This document shows, piece after piece, positions 24,904 through 34,217 of a stretch of DNA of 64,000 nt. Under the pieces are notes generated by a model that did not search any database, had not been told where the DNA came from, and worked only from the letters and a program-made list of their open reading frames with translations. Within the stretch, counting starts at the first letter, position 1, and each line of letters starts with the position of its first letter. This DNA comes from an uncultured Eubacteriales bacterium (GTDB lineage: Bacteria; Bacillota; Clostridia; Oscillospirales; Oscillospiraceae): the NCBI GenBank assembly GCA_902465435.1, contig CABQNH010000001.1, forward strand, positions 49,898 to 113,897, read 5' to 3'. The translations under genes and the position numbers were made by a program.

Positions 24904-25228
24904 AGGCCTCCAATTCACACTCTGCGAATTGGAGGCCCTCAGACTGTCAATAAAGTCCGTAACCGTCAAAACAAGAGAACAAATTTTTTGATTTTCACTT
25001 TCGTCGCGTCCATTTCACTTTAAGGAAAAATTCAAATAAATTAAGTTAAAAACGAAAATTATATTTATTGTTTTGACTTACTTCGGAACTCGCACCCTAC
25101 CGTACCTTTGTACGGCGACGGGCGCGAGTTACTCGTATTCCGAACTTTCTTGATCGTCCGCCAGCGTGTCAAAAAGGTTTTTTGACACGCTGAGGCCTCC
25201 AATTCACACTCTGCGAATTGGAGGCCCT
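24904..25228 (+). repeat. Hairpin-box interspersed repeat, copy B (complete, flanked by 36-bp direct repeats)
   Basis: Left hairpin 24904-24939 and right hairpin 25193-25228 are identical over 36 bases; each folds as GGCCTCCAATTC / GAATTGGAGGCC. Between them: the box CAGACTGTCAATAAAGTCCG continuing to 24972, an AT-rich core, the 84-base block (25071-25154) shared with copy A, and a 14-base stem hairpin CAGCGTGTCAAAAA / TTTTTTGACACGCTG (25162-25192). No open reading frame. Sits between the convergent IclR and phoR genes. Confidence 0.9.
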
Positions 25229-25317
25229 TTCTATTCCTTTATGGCATTTTGTGCTTTCCGCGCCGCGCTCCGGCGGCAGAATCCCGCCGTCCGTTCCTGC
25301 GGCTCCCGGCAGCACTG

Positions 25318-26988
25318 CTATACTGCCTTTTCCTCCGGCTTCGGGAAGTGCAGACGAATCGTCGTTCCCTTCCCCGGCTCGCTTTGCAGCTCGATCCGGC
25401 CGTGATGATACTGCACGGCATGCTTCACAATGGAAAGCCCCAGTCCCGTGCCGCCGGATGCCTTGGAGTGGCTCTTATCCACGCGATAAAAGCGCTCAAA
25501 GATTCGACTCTGATGTGCCTGCGGAATGCCGATGCCGGTATCCTTCACCGTGACCGTCTCGCCGTGCTCATCGGAGGCGACGCGCACCCAGACGCTGCCG
25601 CCCTCCACATTATAGCGAATGGCATTATCGCAGAGGTTATAGATCACCTCGTACAGCAGCCGACGCACGCCCTGCAGGCAGGAGGAGTCGCCCTCCACCT
25701 GGAGGCTGACCTCATACTTTTCCGCCTGCGCCTGCAGATCGTTCGCCGCCTCCTTCGCCACCTCGAGCAAATCCACCCGCTCAAGCGGAAGCTGCGCGCC
25801 CTCGTCAAGCTGCGACAAGCGAATAATATCCCCAATCAGCGTCACGAGCCGCTGCGCCTCCGACCGAATGTGCCCAATAAAGCGCGGCATATCCTCCGGC
25901 TTTACAAGGCCGTTTTCAATCAGCTCCGCGCTGCCGATGATGCCCTGCAGCGGAGTTTTCAGTTCATGCGAGACATTGGCCGTAAACTCACGGCGGTTTT
26001 GCTCGGCATTTTCCTGTTCCGTGACGTCAAAGGCCAAAATGACCGCGCCGATCGTCTCCCCGCCGGAGGTAATGCGGCTGATGTCAAATTGATACGTCTT
26101 GCCGTCGCGCGATGCCTTGCGCACGCTGTGTCCCTCCTGCATGGCGCAGCCAATGGCCGCGCTCATCTCCGGATTGCGGTCCACGGTCAGGAAATCCTGT
26201 CCCTCGCAGTCGCCCGCTGCGCCGAACAGCGCGCAGGCGGCGGGATTCATGCTCAAAACACGGCCGCGATTATCCAGCAGCACCAGCCCCTCCGCCATGC
26301 TGCCCGTAATCTGGGCGAATTCATCCGTGCGCAGCCGCAGCTCCTGCAGCTGCGAGGCAATCTGCAAATGCTGCCGGTTGATGCGGTTGAGCAGCGGCGA
26401 CAGCTCCTCATAGGCCTCGTTCTCCAGAGGATGCTCCAGATCCAACTGATTGAGCGGCTCCACAATGCGCTTGGACAGACGCCCTGCCAGCACGAAGCTC
26501 AGAATCAGCGCCACGATCAGCACCACCACGATGGGCTGCAGCATGCCAAGCAGCAATAGCGCCACGGTTTCCCGGCTGACGGAAATACGAAGCACCGTTC
26601 CGTCCCCCAGCCGCTGCGCATAATACATGGTCTTTTCCATCAGCGTCGCGGAATACCGCGTACTATGTCCCTCACCCTGCTCCAGCGCCGTGCGGATCTC
26701 TGCGCGGCCCACATGGTTTTCCATGGAAGCGGCGTCCGTTCTCGTATCGTAGAGTACGGTGCCGTCGGCAGCGACCCACGTCAGGCGATAGCGGGAGGAG
26801 GAAAGCCTTTGCAGATAATCTGCACCGCGCTCCTCGACGCCGGCTGCGGCAATGCTCAGCTCATCTTGAATCTGCGCCTCCTGCACGCCGCCGAAGAAGC
26901 TGTAAAGACTGCTTAAAATCAGCGCCAGACTGGTCAGCAGCACAATGGCGGCCGCAAGCAGAATCGAGCGAAAAATCTTTCTGGTCAT
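25318..26988 (-). CDS. phoR: Phosphate-regulon sensor histidine kinase
   Basis: 556 residues. Two membrane helices (about 7-28 and 150-172) bracket an extracellular loop; then HAMP-like linker, PAS domain (about 225-320), HisKA with the phosphoacceptor in FTANVSHELKTPLQG, and HATPase with NLCDNAIRYN, DTGIGIP and GGTGLGLSIVKH. Phosphorylates PhoP when phosphate is scarce. ATG 26986-26988 overlaps the phoP stop by four bases. Last gene of the pst-pho operon. Confidence 0.95.
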   Translation of the reverse strand: MTRKIFRSILLAAAIVLLTSLALILSSLYSFFGGVQEAQIQDELSIAAAGVEERGADYLQRLSSSRYRLTWVAADGTVLYDTRTDAASMENHVGRAEIRTALEQGEGHSTRYSATLMEKTMYYAQRLGDGTVLRISVSRETVALLLLGMLQPIVVVLIVALILSFVLAGRLSKRIVEPLNQLDLEHPLENEAYEELSPLLNRINRQHLQIASQLQELRLRTDEFAQITGSMAEGLVLLDNRGRVLSMNPAACALFGAAGDCEGQDFLTVDRNPEMSAAIGCAMQEGHSVRKASRDGKTYQFDISRITSGGETIGAVILAFDVTEQENAEQNRREFTANVSHELKTPLQGIIGSAELIENGLVKPEDMPRFIGHIRSEAQRLVTLIGDIIRLSQLDEGAQLPLERVDLLEVAKEAANDLQAQAEKYEVSLQVEGDSSCLQGVRRLLYEVIYNLCDNAIRYNVEGGSVWVRVASDEHGETVTVKDTGIGIPQAHQSRIFERFYRVDKSHSKASGGTGLGLSIVKHAVQYHHGRIELQSEPGKGTTIRLHFPKPEEKAV

Positions 26989-27659
26989 TCGCTTACCTCC
27001 AGCCGATACCCGACGCCGCGCACCGTCTCGATCCACTCACCGTAGCGCCCCAGCTTCTGCCGCAGCGTGCGGATGTGCATATCGATCGTGCGGGTCTCGC
27101 CGAGATACTCCGAGCCCCAGACCCGCTCCATCAGCTGCTCGCGCGTGAACACCCGCCCGGGGTGCGCCAAAAACAGACGCAGAAGCTCAAATTCCTTATA
27201 GGTCAGACTGACGCGTTCGCCGTCCGCCGTCACGGTATGTTCGTCCAGATTTACAATCAGCTCACCGGTTTTCAGAAGATGCTGCACCTGCTTCGGATTG
27301 CAGCGCCGCAGCACCGCCTTCACGCAGGACACCAGCTCCATCACGCCGAAGGGCTTGGCAAGGTAATAATCCGCGCCGAGATCCAGCCCCTGAATTTTAT
27401 CGTATTCCGTTCCCTTGGCCGTAGCCATTACGACAGGGATCGCGCACAACGACTCGCTGGCGCGCATCCGGCGCAGCAGCTCGATGCCATCCACGCCGGG
27501 CAGCATCACATCGAGAACGACCAGCTCCGGCTGCTCCTTCTGCAGCGCCTCCCAGAACGTCGTGCCGTCGGCGAAGCCTCTCGCCTCCAGTCCCATAGAC
27601 TGCAGGGCATAGACCTCAATATCCCGGATGCTGGCGTCATCCTCCACACACCAAATCAT
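26985..27659 (-). CDS. phoP: OmpR/PhoB-type response regulator
   Basis: 224 residues. Receiver domain with acidic VEDDAS, phospho-Asp in LVVLDVMLPG (Asp50 region) and KPF lysine; C-terminal winged helix with LTYKEFELLRLFLAHPGRVFTREQL and the RTIDMHIRTLRQKLG recognition region. Partner of the overlapping phoR. Overlaps phoU by four bases. Confidence 0.96.
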   Translation of the reverse strand: MIWCVEDDASIRDIEVYALQSMGLEARGFADGTTFWEALQKEQPELVVLDVMLPGVDGIELLRRMRASESLCAIPVVMATAKGTEYDKIQGLDLGADYYLAKPFGVMELVSCVKAVLRRCNPKQVQHLLKTGELIVNLDEHTVTADGERVSLTYKEFELLRLFLAHPGRVFTREQLMERVWGSEYLGETRTIDMHIRTLRQKLGRYGEWIETVRGVGYRLEVSE

Positions 27660-28306
27660 GCGTGCTCCTCCTTATGCACACCGGTCACAGAAAAAATCAC
27701 CCACTCGGCGATATTCGTCGCGTGGTCGCCGATGCGCTCAAAATACTTGGCGATCATCAGAAGATCCAGCGCATATTCCCCCTCCTCGGGTTCCTTTGCA
27801 ATCTTCTCGATCAGCCTGCGCTTGACCTGATTGAAATCGTCGTCCACGATGTCGTCGTCGGATACGACCTTTTCTGCCAGTATTATATCACATTTTACGT
27901 AAGCATCAATACTTTCCGTCACCATTTGAATGGTTGCGCGCGCCATTTCCCGCATGAGACAGCTGCTCTCCGCGTGCGGCTTTTGCAGAGAGGACAAAAT
28001 CTCCGCAATATCCTCCGCCTGGTCGCCGATGCGCTCCATATCCGTAATCATTTTAAGCGCCGCCGAAATCTGCCGCAGATCGCGTGCGACCGGCTGCTGC
28101 TGCAAAAGAAGCTTCAGGCAGAGCGACTCGATCTCCCGTTCCTTTCGGTCGATCTCCGCGTCAATCGGCGCGATCTTGGCAGCCAGCGCAGCGCTTCCCT
28201 CGCTCAGCGCCTGCGCCGCCAAAGCGATCACCTGCTCGCAGAGCGCGCCCATTTCAATCAGCTCCTTATGCAGGATCGCGAGCTGCTCGTCAAATCGATT
28301 TCTCAT
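27656..28306 (-). CDS. phoU: Phosphate transport system regulator PhoU
   Basis: 216 residues, all-helical with two PhoU repeats: METVA-like ALSEGSAALAAKIAPIDAEIDRKE (first) and MITDMERIGDQAEDIAEI then KYFERIGDHATNIAEWV (second), whose ExxxD motifs bind metal. Links PstB state to PhoR signalling. The start codon overlaps the pstB stop by one base. Confidence 0.96.
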   Translation of the reverse strand: MRNRFDEQLAILHKELIEMGALCEQVIALAAQALSEGSAALAAKIAPIDAEIDRKEREIESLCLKLLLQQQPVARDLRQISAALKMITDMERIGDQAEDIAEILSSLQKPHAESSCLMREMARATIQMVTESIDAYVKCDIILAEKVVSDDDIVDDDFNQVKRRLIEKIAKEPEEGEYALDLLMIAKYFERIGDHATNIAEWVIFSVTGVHKEEHA

Positions 28307-29061
28307 TATCCGAACCTCCCCGTGATGTAATCCTCCGTGCGCTTATCCTTCGGCTGCGAGAACAGCGCTTCGGTGTTTCCGAACTCTACCAGCTCGCCCA
28401 GCAGGAAGAAGGCCGTGTAATCCGAAATGCGAACCGCCTGCTGCATATTGTGCGTGACGACCACAATGGTATACTGCTCCTTCAGCTTCATCGTCAGATC
28501 CTCGATCTTCGAGGTCGAAATGGGATCCAACGCGCTGGTCGGCTCGTCCATCAACAGCACATCCGGCTCTACGGCCAGCGCGCGCGCAATGCAAAGCCGC
28601 TGCTGCTGTCCGCCGGACAGTCCCAGCGCATTTTTCTTCAGCCGATCCTTCACCTCGTCCCAGATGGCCGCGTCGCGCAGGGAACGCTCGACAAGATCGT
28701 CCAGCTTTGCCTTATTGCGAATGCCATGGGTGCGCGGGCCATAGGCCACGTTGTCATAAATGCTCATCGGAAAGGGATTCGGCTTCTGGAACACCATGCC
28801 GACCCGGCGGCGCAGCTCGTTCACATCCATGTTTGGGGCGAAAATATCCTGCCCCTCATACTGCACAAGCCCCGAGATCTTCACGTCCGGCACAAGATCA
28901 TTCATACGGTTGAGCGTCTTGAGGAAGGTCGACTTGCCGCAGCCGGAAGGGCCGATGAGCGCCGTAATGCTCTTTTCCGGTATGCACATGCTGATATTTT
29001 TCAGTGCCTGATGCTTGCCGTACCAAAGGCAAAGATCCTGCACAACAATTGGCTCCTTCAA
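28306..29061 (-). CDS. pstB: Phosphate ABC transporter ATP-binding protein (TTG start)
   Basis: 251 residues. Walker A GPSGCGKS, Q-loop MVFQKPNPFPMSIYDNVAYG, signature LSGGQQQR, Walker B VLLMDEPTSALDP. Hydrolyses ATP to drive phosphate import. The start is TTG (29059-29061), eight bases after GGAGG and overlapping the pstA stop (TTGA); the next ATG would remove conserved strands. The weak start may set its level relative to the permeases. Confidence 0.96.
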   Translation of the reverse strand: MKEPIVVQDLCLWYGKHQALKNISMCIPEKSITALIGPSGCGKSTFLKTLNRMNDLVPDVKISGLVQYEGQDIFAPNMDVNELRRRVGMVFQKPNPFPMSIYDNVAYGPRTHGIRNKAKLDDLVERSLRDAAIWDEVKDRLKKNALGLSGGQQQRLCIARALAVEPDVLLMDEPTSALDPISTSKIEDLTMKLKEQYTIVVVTHNMQQAVRISDYTAFFLLGELVEFGNTEALFSQPKDKRTEDYITGRFG

Positions 29062-29921
29062 TTTGCTTTCCTCCTTTTAAAATATCGTGCCACCAGCTCT
29101 GCCGTAAGATTAATGGCAAGCGTTAAAAGCATCAGGATCGCGGCGATGGCAAAGCCAACCTCAAATTCGCCGTCCTCCTTGGCATAGACATACAGCGCAA
29201 CCGTCAAAGTCGCGCCGGAGCTGGACAGCCCCGTAAAAAAGCCGTTCAGGGCATGCGCGAAGCCCGCCGTGAACAAAAGTGCCGCCGACTCGCCCAGAAT
29301 GCGGCCGACCGACAGGATGCAGCCCGTAATCACGCCGTCCACACAGCCCGGCAGCACGACCGTCCGGATCACGCGCCACTTTCCCGCGCCGAGACCGAAC
29401 GCGCCCTCGCGGTAGCTCTGCGGCACGGTCTTGAGGCTCTCCTGCGTCGTGCGCATCACGGTCGGCAGATTCATCATGACAAGTGTCAGCGCACCGGCCA
29501 GAAGCGAAGTGCCCAGGCCGAAAAACTGGCAGAAAAACATCATGCCGACCAGACCGTAAATGATGGAGGGGATGCCGGAAAGCGTCTCGGCCGCATATTC
29601 GATCGCCGCAACAACCCGTCCGTTTGCCGCATACTCCGTCAGATAGATCGCCGCCCCGACTCCTAAGGGAACAACCAGAAGGATCGTCGCAACTACAATG
29701 TAAACCGTATTGAGAATATCCGGCAGGATGCCGATCCTTCCGGAAAGGTAGCTCGGTGCCGTGGAAAGAAACTCCCAAGACAGGTTCGGCAAACCGCGCA
29801 GGAGCACATAGACGATCAAAAACAGCGTCAGGCCGCCGGTCAGCAGCGTGCTGATGCCCATCAGCGTTTTCATAAGTCCGGCGTAAGCGCGTCTGCGCCG
29901 CAGAATCGAGTTTTGTTTCAC
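29058..29921 (-). CDS. pstA: Phosphate ABC transporter permease PstA (GTG start)
   Basis: 287 residues, six membrane helices. Permease loop motif YREGAFGLGAGKWRVIRTVVLPG is the EAA region contacting PstB. The start is GTG (29919-29921) after AAGGAGGGG; the pstC stop is two bases upstream. Pairs with PstC as the membrane channel. Confidence 0.95.
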   Translation of the reverse strand: MKQNSILRRRRAYAGLMKTLMGISTLLTGGLTLFLIVYVLLRGLPNLSWEFLSTAPSYLSGRIGILPDILNTVYIVVATILLVVPLGVGAAIYLTEYAANGRVVAAIEYAAETLSGIPSIIYGLVGMMFFCQFFGLGTSLLAGALTLVMMNLPTVMRTTQESLKTVPQSYREGAFGLGAGKWRVIRTVVLPGCVDGVITGCILSVGRILGESAALLFTAGFAHALNGFFTGLSSSGATLTVALYVYAKEDGEFEVGFAIAAILMLLTLAINLTAELVARYFKRRKAN

Positions 29922-29923
29922 GT

Positions 29924-30793
29924 TTACCCCTCCTTATCCCGCTTCAGGAAGTAATTCAGGCTTGCGTTGATGAGCATGATAAAAAGGAACAGCACCAACG
30001 CAATGGAGAACAGCGCCTGCCTCTGCAGGCCGCCGGAATAGGCCATTTCGCTTGCGACCGCAGTGGTCAGAAAGCGCACGCTTTCAAAAAGCCCCGGCAT
30101 ATTGGCCACGTTGCCGGATACCATCATGACCGCCATGGCCTCGCCGATGGCGCGTCCGATGCCCAAAACCACCGCCGCCGCAATGCCGCTTTTTGCCGCC
30201 GGAACGGAAACGCGGAAATAGGTCTCCACCGGCGTTGCGCCGAGCGCGAGCGATGCGTCCTCATACTCCTTCGGCACGGCCTCCAGTGCCGTAACGGACA
30301 CCTTGATGATGGACGGCAGGATCATGACGGCCAGCACGATCATGGCTGCCAGCAGGCCGGAGCCGTCCGAAAGATGAAACACGGAGCGAATGCCGGGGAC
30401 CAGGATCAGCATACCCACGAGGCCGTAGACCACGGAGGGAATGCCGGCCAGCACACTGACTGCCGCCTGCATAACGGTTCTGACCTTCGGCGGCGCCAGC
30501 TTTGCAAGATAAACCGCCGTCAAAAAGCCGATCGGCACACCGAGTACGATCGCGCCCGCCGTACCGTACAGACTGGTCAGGATAAAGGGCAGGATGCCGA
30601 AGGACGGCGGATTTGCCGTGGATTCCCACTTCTTCCCGAACAGGAAGGAAATCAGTCCGATTTTCCGTATGGCCGGGATGCCGGAGAGGACAAGGTAGAT
30701 GGTGATCATTAGGACGAAGCCCACGGTGATCAGCCCCAGCAGCAGGAACAGTCCGTGAATGCTGTTTTCCATTAATTTTTGTTTTCGTTTCAT
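29924..30793 (-). CDS. pstC: Phosphate ABC transporter permease PstC
   Basis: 289 residues, six membrane helices. EAA-loop motif YEDASLALGATPVETYFRVSVPA and GIGRAIGEAMAVMMVSGN are typical of PstC. ATG 30791-30793 lies 57 bases after pstS. Confidence 0.95.
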   Translation of the reverse strand: MKRKQKLMENSIHGLFLLLGLITVGFVLMITIYLVLSGIPAIRKIGLISFLFGKKWESTANPPSFGILPFILTSLYGTAGAIVLGVPIGFLTAVYLAKLAPPKVRTVMQAAVSVLAGIPSVVYGLVGMLILVPGIRSVFHLSDGSGLLAAMIVLAVMILPSIIKVSVTALEAVPKEYEDASLALGATPVETYFRVSVPAAKSGIAAAVVLGIGRAIGEAMAVMMVSGNVANMPGLFESVRFLTTAVASEMAYSGGLQRQALFSIALVLFLFIMLINASLNYFLKRDKEG

Positions 30794-30850
30794 TTCCGAT
30801 TTCCTCTCAGCCGAGAAGACCGCGCACCGCGCGGCCTTCCCGGGAACCGA

Positions 30851-31657
30851 TCAGTTTGCAGCTACCGCGCCCGCCGCAGCGATGATCCCTGCTGCATCCG
30901 GCGAGGTAACATAGTCGAAGAACTTCTGTGCCGTCTCGGAGAGTGCCTTTCCTTCCTTCGTCACCAGTACAAACGGGCGCTGAATGCGGTAGCTTCCGTC
31001 CTTGACGGTCTCCTCCGTCGGGGTTACGCCATCCACACGAAGCGCCTTGACGTTGTCCTTGAGCGCCGCTAAGGATGCGTAGCCGATGGCATTTGGGTTC
31101 TGCGAGACGGTCGTAATCACGTCGCCCGTCGAGGTCAGCTCCTGCCGGTAGCTGCAGGCATTCTCCGTTCCGGTGATGGACTCAAAGCCGTCGCGCGTAC
31201 CGCTTCCCGCTTCGCGGCCGATGCGCACAATCTCGGCATCCTCGCCGCCGACTTCCTTCCAGTTTGTGATCTTGCCGGTGTAGATGTCCGCGATCTGCGC
31301 AAGGCTCAGATCCGCAACCGGGTTCTGCGGATTGACGATCACCGCAATGCCGTCATAGGCAAGCACGGTTTCCTGCAGGCCATTCGCCTTTTCCTCATCC
31401 TTCAGGCTTCTGCTCGAAAGGCCGATATCACAACGCCCCTCCTGGACTGCCTGAATGCCGGAGCCGGAGCCGGTGGGGTTATAGGTGAAGGTCACACCGT
31501 CGTTTTCCTTCACAAAGGACTCGCCCAATGCGCCGATCACCTTGGACATGGAGGTCGAGCCATCCGTTGCGACCGTACCGCCGGATTTCTTTGCGCAGCC
31601 TGCAAACAGCGACAGCGCCAAGATCAGTGTAAGTACCATACAAATTATCTTTTTCAT
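30851..31657 (-). CDS. pstS: Phosphate-binding lipoprotein PstS
   Basis: 268 residues. Lipoprotein signal peptide with lipobox LFAGC; phosphate-site motifs DGSTSMSKVI, NPTGSGSGIQAV, and GREAGSGTRDGFESI, the last holding the classic SGTR loop. Captures phosphate outside the membrane for PstCAB. ATG 31655-31657 was chosen because it begins the signal peptide; an upstream extension is rejected. First gene of the seven-gene pst-pho operon. Confidence 0.96.
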   Translation of the reverse strand: MKKIICMVLTLILALSLFAGCAKKSGGTVATDGSTSMSKVIGALGESFVKENDGVTFTYNPTGSGSGIQAVQEGRCDIGLSSRSLKDEEKANGLQETVLAYDGIAVIVNPQNPVADLSLAQIADIYTGKITNWKEVGGEDAEIVRIGREAGSGTRDGFESITGTENACSYRQELTSTGDVITTVSQNPNAIGYASLAALKDNVKALRVDGVTPTEETVKDGSYRIQRPFVLVTKEGKALSETAQKFFDYVTSPDAAGIIAAAGAVAAN

Positions 31658-31727
31658 TTTTTCATATCCCCTTTTGCTTTTTATTTTGTTTGTTTTGCTC
31701 CTTACGCTTCTCAGCATAAGCCCCGCT

Positions 31728-31756
31728 TGTAAAGTGCAAAAGCGCATCTTTGTAAA
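31728..31756 (-). promoter_or_regulatory. Possible PhoP-binding repeats upstream of pstS
   Basis: Minus strand holds TTTACA twice, 23 bases apart (31751-31756 and 31728-31733), with TTTTGCA between. PhoP sites in Bacillus are TTAACA-like repeats on one helical face with 11-base period; 23 is one off. Suggestive only. Confidence 0.4.
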
Positions 31757-31808
31757 ATCGCGGTCAAATATTCCGAATTGCGCGGCGCATTCTATTTTTT
31801 GCAGCCCC

Positions 31809-31836
31809 TTGACAAATATGCAGAATACGCTATAAT
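31809..31836 (+). promoter_or_regulatory. Promoter of the ABC exporter pair
   Basis: TTGACA (31809-31814), 16-base spacer, TATAAT (31831-31836): both boxes match consensus, so strong basal transcription is expected. Confidence 0.85.
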
Positions 31837-31910
31837 GGAACCGTGCTTATATAACATATGTTACGCAAAAACGCGCACTGCCGCACACTGCGGCAAGAAA
31901 GGATTTTTCC

Positions 31911-32624
31911 ATGCTGAGAATTGAACATTTGACCAAGCAATTTGGGGATAAGAAGGCGGTCGATGATCTTTCGCTGCACATTCGCAGCGGCGAGGTATAC
32001 GGCTTCATCGGCCATAACGGCGCCGGAAAAACGACCACGATCAAGTCCTGCTGCGGCATTTTACAGTTTGAGCAGGGTGAGATCTATGTCAACGGGATTT
32101 CCGTCCGCTCCGACCCGCTCGCCTGCAAGAAAAGCCTTGCCTACATTCCGGATAACCCCGATCTTTATGAATACATGACCGGCATCCAATATCTGAATTT
32201 CATCGCCGATATCTTCGGGATCGACGCGCAGACGCGTCTTTCGCGCATCCGCACCTACGCCGATGCCCTGGAGCTGACGGGCGACCTCGCGCAGCCGATC
32301 TCGGCCTATTCGCACGGCATGAAGCAGAAGCTGGCCGTCATTTCCGCATGGATCCACGAGCCGAAGCTGATCGTGATGGACGAGCCGTTCGTCGGCCTGG
32401 ATCCGAAGGCCTCGCATCTGCTCAAGCAAATGATGCGGCAGGCCACGGAGCGCGGCGCAGCGATCTTCTTCTCGACCCATGTGCTGGAGGTAGCGGAAAA
32501 GCTTTGCGATAAGGTCGCCATTATCAAAAACGGCAGGCTGATCCGTTCGGGCACCATGGAGGAGGTCAAGGGCGACGCCTCTTTGGAGGACGTCTTCTTA
32601 GAGCTGGAGGGAGAGGCATGCTGA
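31911..32624 (+). CDS. ABC transporter ATP-binding protein (exporter type)
   Basis: 237 residues. Walker A GHNGAGKTT, signature region YSHGMKQKLAV, Walker B LIVMDEPFVGLDP and switch STHVLEVAEKL. Resembles the ATPases of drug/antibiotic or lipid exporters. Overlaps the permease gene by seven bases, so they are translated together. No regulator or substrate gene is attached. Confidence 0.93.
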   Translation: MLRIEHLTKQFGDKKAVDDLSLHIRSGEVYGFIGHNGAGKTTTIKSCCGILQFEQGEIYVNGISVRSDPLACKKSLAYIPDNPDLYEYMTGIQYLNFIADIFGIDAQTRLSRIRTYADALELTGDLAQPISAYSHGMKQKLAVISAWIHEPKLIVMDEPFVGLDPKASHLLKQMMRQATERGAAIFFSTHVLEVAEKLCDKVAIIKNGRLIRSGTMEEVKGDASLEDVFLELEGEAC

Positions 32625-34207
32625 AAGCACTCCTGAAAAAGCAGTTCATGGAAATGAACGCCTGGCTTTTGCAAAACCGCAAGACCGGCAAGGCGCGTAC
32701 CAAGCGCGCCGCCGCAGCGCTCGGGTTCTCTTACGCGCTGCTGATCGTCTGCCTCGGTGTTTTCTTCTTTTTCCTCAGCAAGCAGATCTGCGCGCCGCTG
32801 CATCAGCTCGGCCTCGACTGGCTTTATTTTGTGATTGCCGGGCTGGCCGCCATCGCCATGGGCGTATTCGGCAGCGTGTTTAACACTTATACAAGCCTCT
32901 ATCAGGCGAAGGACAACGACTTGCTTCTTTCCCTGCCGATTCGCCCGCGATATATTCTTCTTGCACGGCTCTCCGGCGTTTGGTTCTGGGGCACGGTTTT
33001 TTCCGGAATGATTTTTCTGCCTGCGCTGCTCGTCTACTGGACAGTGGGACAGGTCACGTTCGGCATCCTTCTTTCCGGCCTTCTTCTGCTGCTGACCGTA
33101 TCCGTCCTTGTGCTGGTTTTGTCCTGCCTGCTGGGCTGGGTAGTCGCCAAGCTCAGCACAAGGCTGAAAAACAAGAGCATCATCACCGTTTTGATCTCCG
33201 TGATCTTCTTCGCCATCTACTATTATGTTTATTTCCGCGCGGAGGCGCTGCTGCAAAAGCTGGTTGCCAATGCGCTCACCGTCGGTCTGAAAATCCGCAG
33301 CAGCGCTTACCCGCTCTACGCCTTCGGCCGCGCCGGCGAGGGACGCCCTCTTTTCCTGCTCGGTGTCTGCGCCGCTGCAGCGCTGTTGCTCGCGCTGGCT
33401 TACCTGCTGCTTTCTCACAGCTTTCTCCGGCTCGCAACGACAAACTACGGTGCGGCAAAGCGCCGCTATACCGAACGTCTTACCAAATGCAAATCGGTCA
33501 GACGGGCGCTGCTGGGACGGGAATTCCGTCATTACCTCTCCAGCCCTACCTATATGCTGAATTGTTCCCTCGGCGTTCTCTTCCTTCCGGGCATCGCCAT
33601 TGCGGCAATCGTCAAGCGCGATTCTCTGCAGCTGCTTGCTGAAGTTTTGCCGGACGGCCTGACTGTGCTTCTTGCCTGCGGTATCCTTTGTATGCTTGCC
33701 GCGATGAACGACCTGACCGCTCCGTCCGTTTCTCTGGAGGGAAAGTCCATCTGGCTCGTGCAGACGCTTCCGGTCCCGGCATGGCAGGCCTTGGAGGCAA
33801 AGCTCCGGCTCCATCTGATCCTGACGCTTCCCTTCACGCTTTTGTGCGGTGTCTGCCTTTCGGCCGTCTTCGCGCTGACGGCGGCCGACGCGCTTTTGAT
33901 GCTTGCAGCGTCCGCACTCTTCGTGCTGTTTTCCGCCGTGTTCGGCCTCGCGGTCAACCTGAAAACGCCGAACCTCAAATGGACAAACGAAACCGTCGCC
34001 GTCAAGCAGGGCGCGGCCGTCATCGTCTCGCTGTTCGGAAGCTGGGCCGCCGTAATTTTGCTCGGCTTCGGCTATTATCTGCTGCGAAACGCCTTGACTG
34101 CACGCGTCTTTCTGGGACTCTGCAGCATCGTTTTGCTGCTTGTGTCCGCCGCGCTTCTTCTTTGGATTCGGCGGCACGGCTCCAAAATCTTCGCAACACT
34201 CCGCTGA
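32618..34207 (+). CDS. ABC exporter integral membrane subunit
   Basis: 529 residues with about twelve hydrophobic segments and a soluble basic stretch (ATTNYGAAKRRYTERLTKCKSVRRALLGREFRHYLSSPTY in pieces, residues 267-310). This two-halves layout matches the large ABC-2-like exporters found beside single ATPases in clostridia. Forms the pore with the preceding ATPase; substrate unknown. Confidence 0.85.
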   Translation: MLKALLKKQFMEMNAWLLQNRKTGKARTKRAAAALGFSYALLIVCLGVFFFFLSKQICAPLHQLGLDWLYFVIAGLAAIAMGVFGSVFNTYTSLYQAKDNDLLLSLPIRPRYILLARLSGVWFWGTVFSGMIFLPALLVYWTVGQVTFGILLSGLLLLLTVSVLVLVLSCLLGWVVAKLSTRLKNKSIITVLISVIFFAIYYYVYFRAEALLQKLVANALTVGLKIRSSAYPLYAFGRAGEGRPLFLLGVCAAAALLLALAYLLLSHSFLRLATTNYGAAKRRYTERLTKCKSVRRALLGREFRHYLSSPTYMLNCSLGVLFLPGIAIAAIVKRDSLQLLAEVLPDGLTVLLACGILCMLAAMNDLTAPSVSLEGKSIWLVQTLPVPAWQALEAKLRLHLILTLPFTLLCGVCLSAVFALTAADALLMLAASALFVLFSAVFGLAVNLKTPNLKWTNETVAVKQGAAVIVSLFGSWAAVILLGFGYYLLRNALTARVFLGLCSIVLLLVSAALLLWIRRHGSKIFATLR

Positions 34208-34217
34208 ACCCCCTGCT

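Noticed and set aside
24904..25228. Two identical 36-bp repeats read as a CRISPR array
   Set aside because: Only two units, 289 bases apart, with a conserved element between them that recurs elsewhere; no cas genes.
32306..34177. 623-residue open frame antisense to the ABC exporter genes
   Set aside because: Low-complexity Gln/Arg/Lys-rich translation typical of a shadow frame; the plus-strand genes have clear families.
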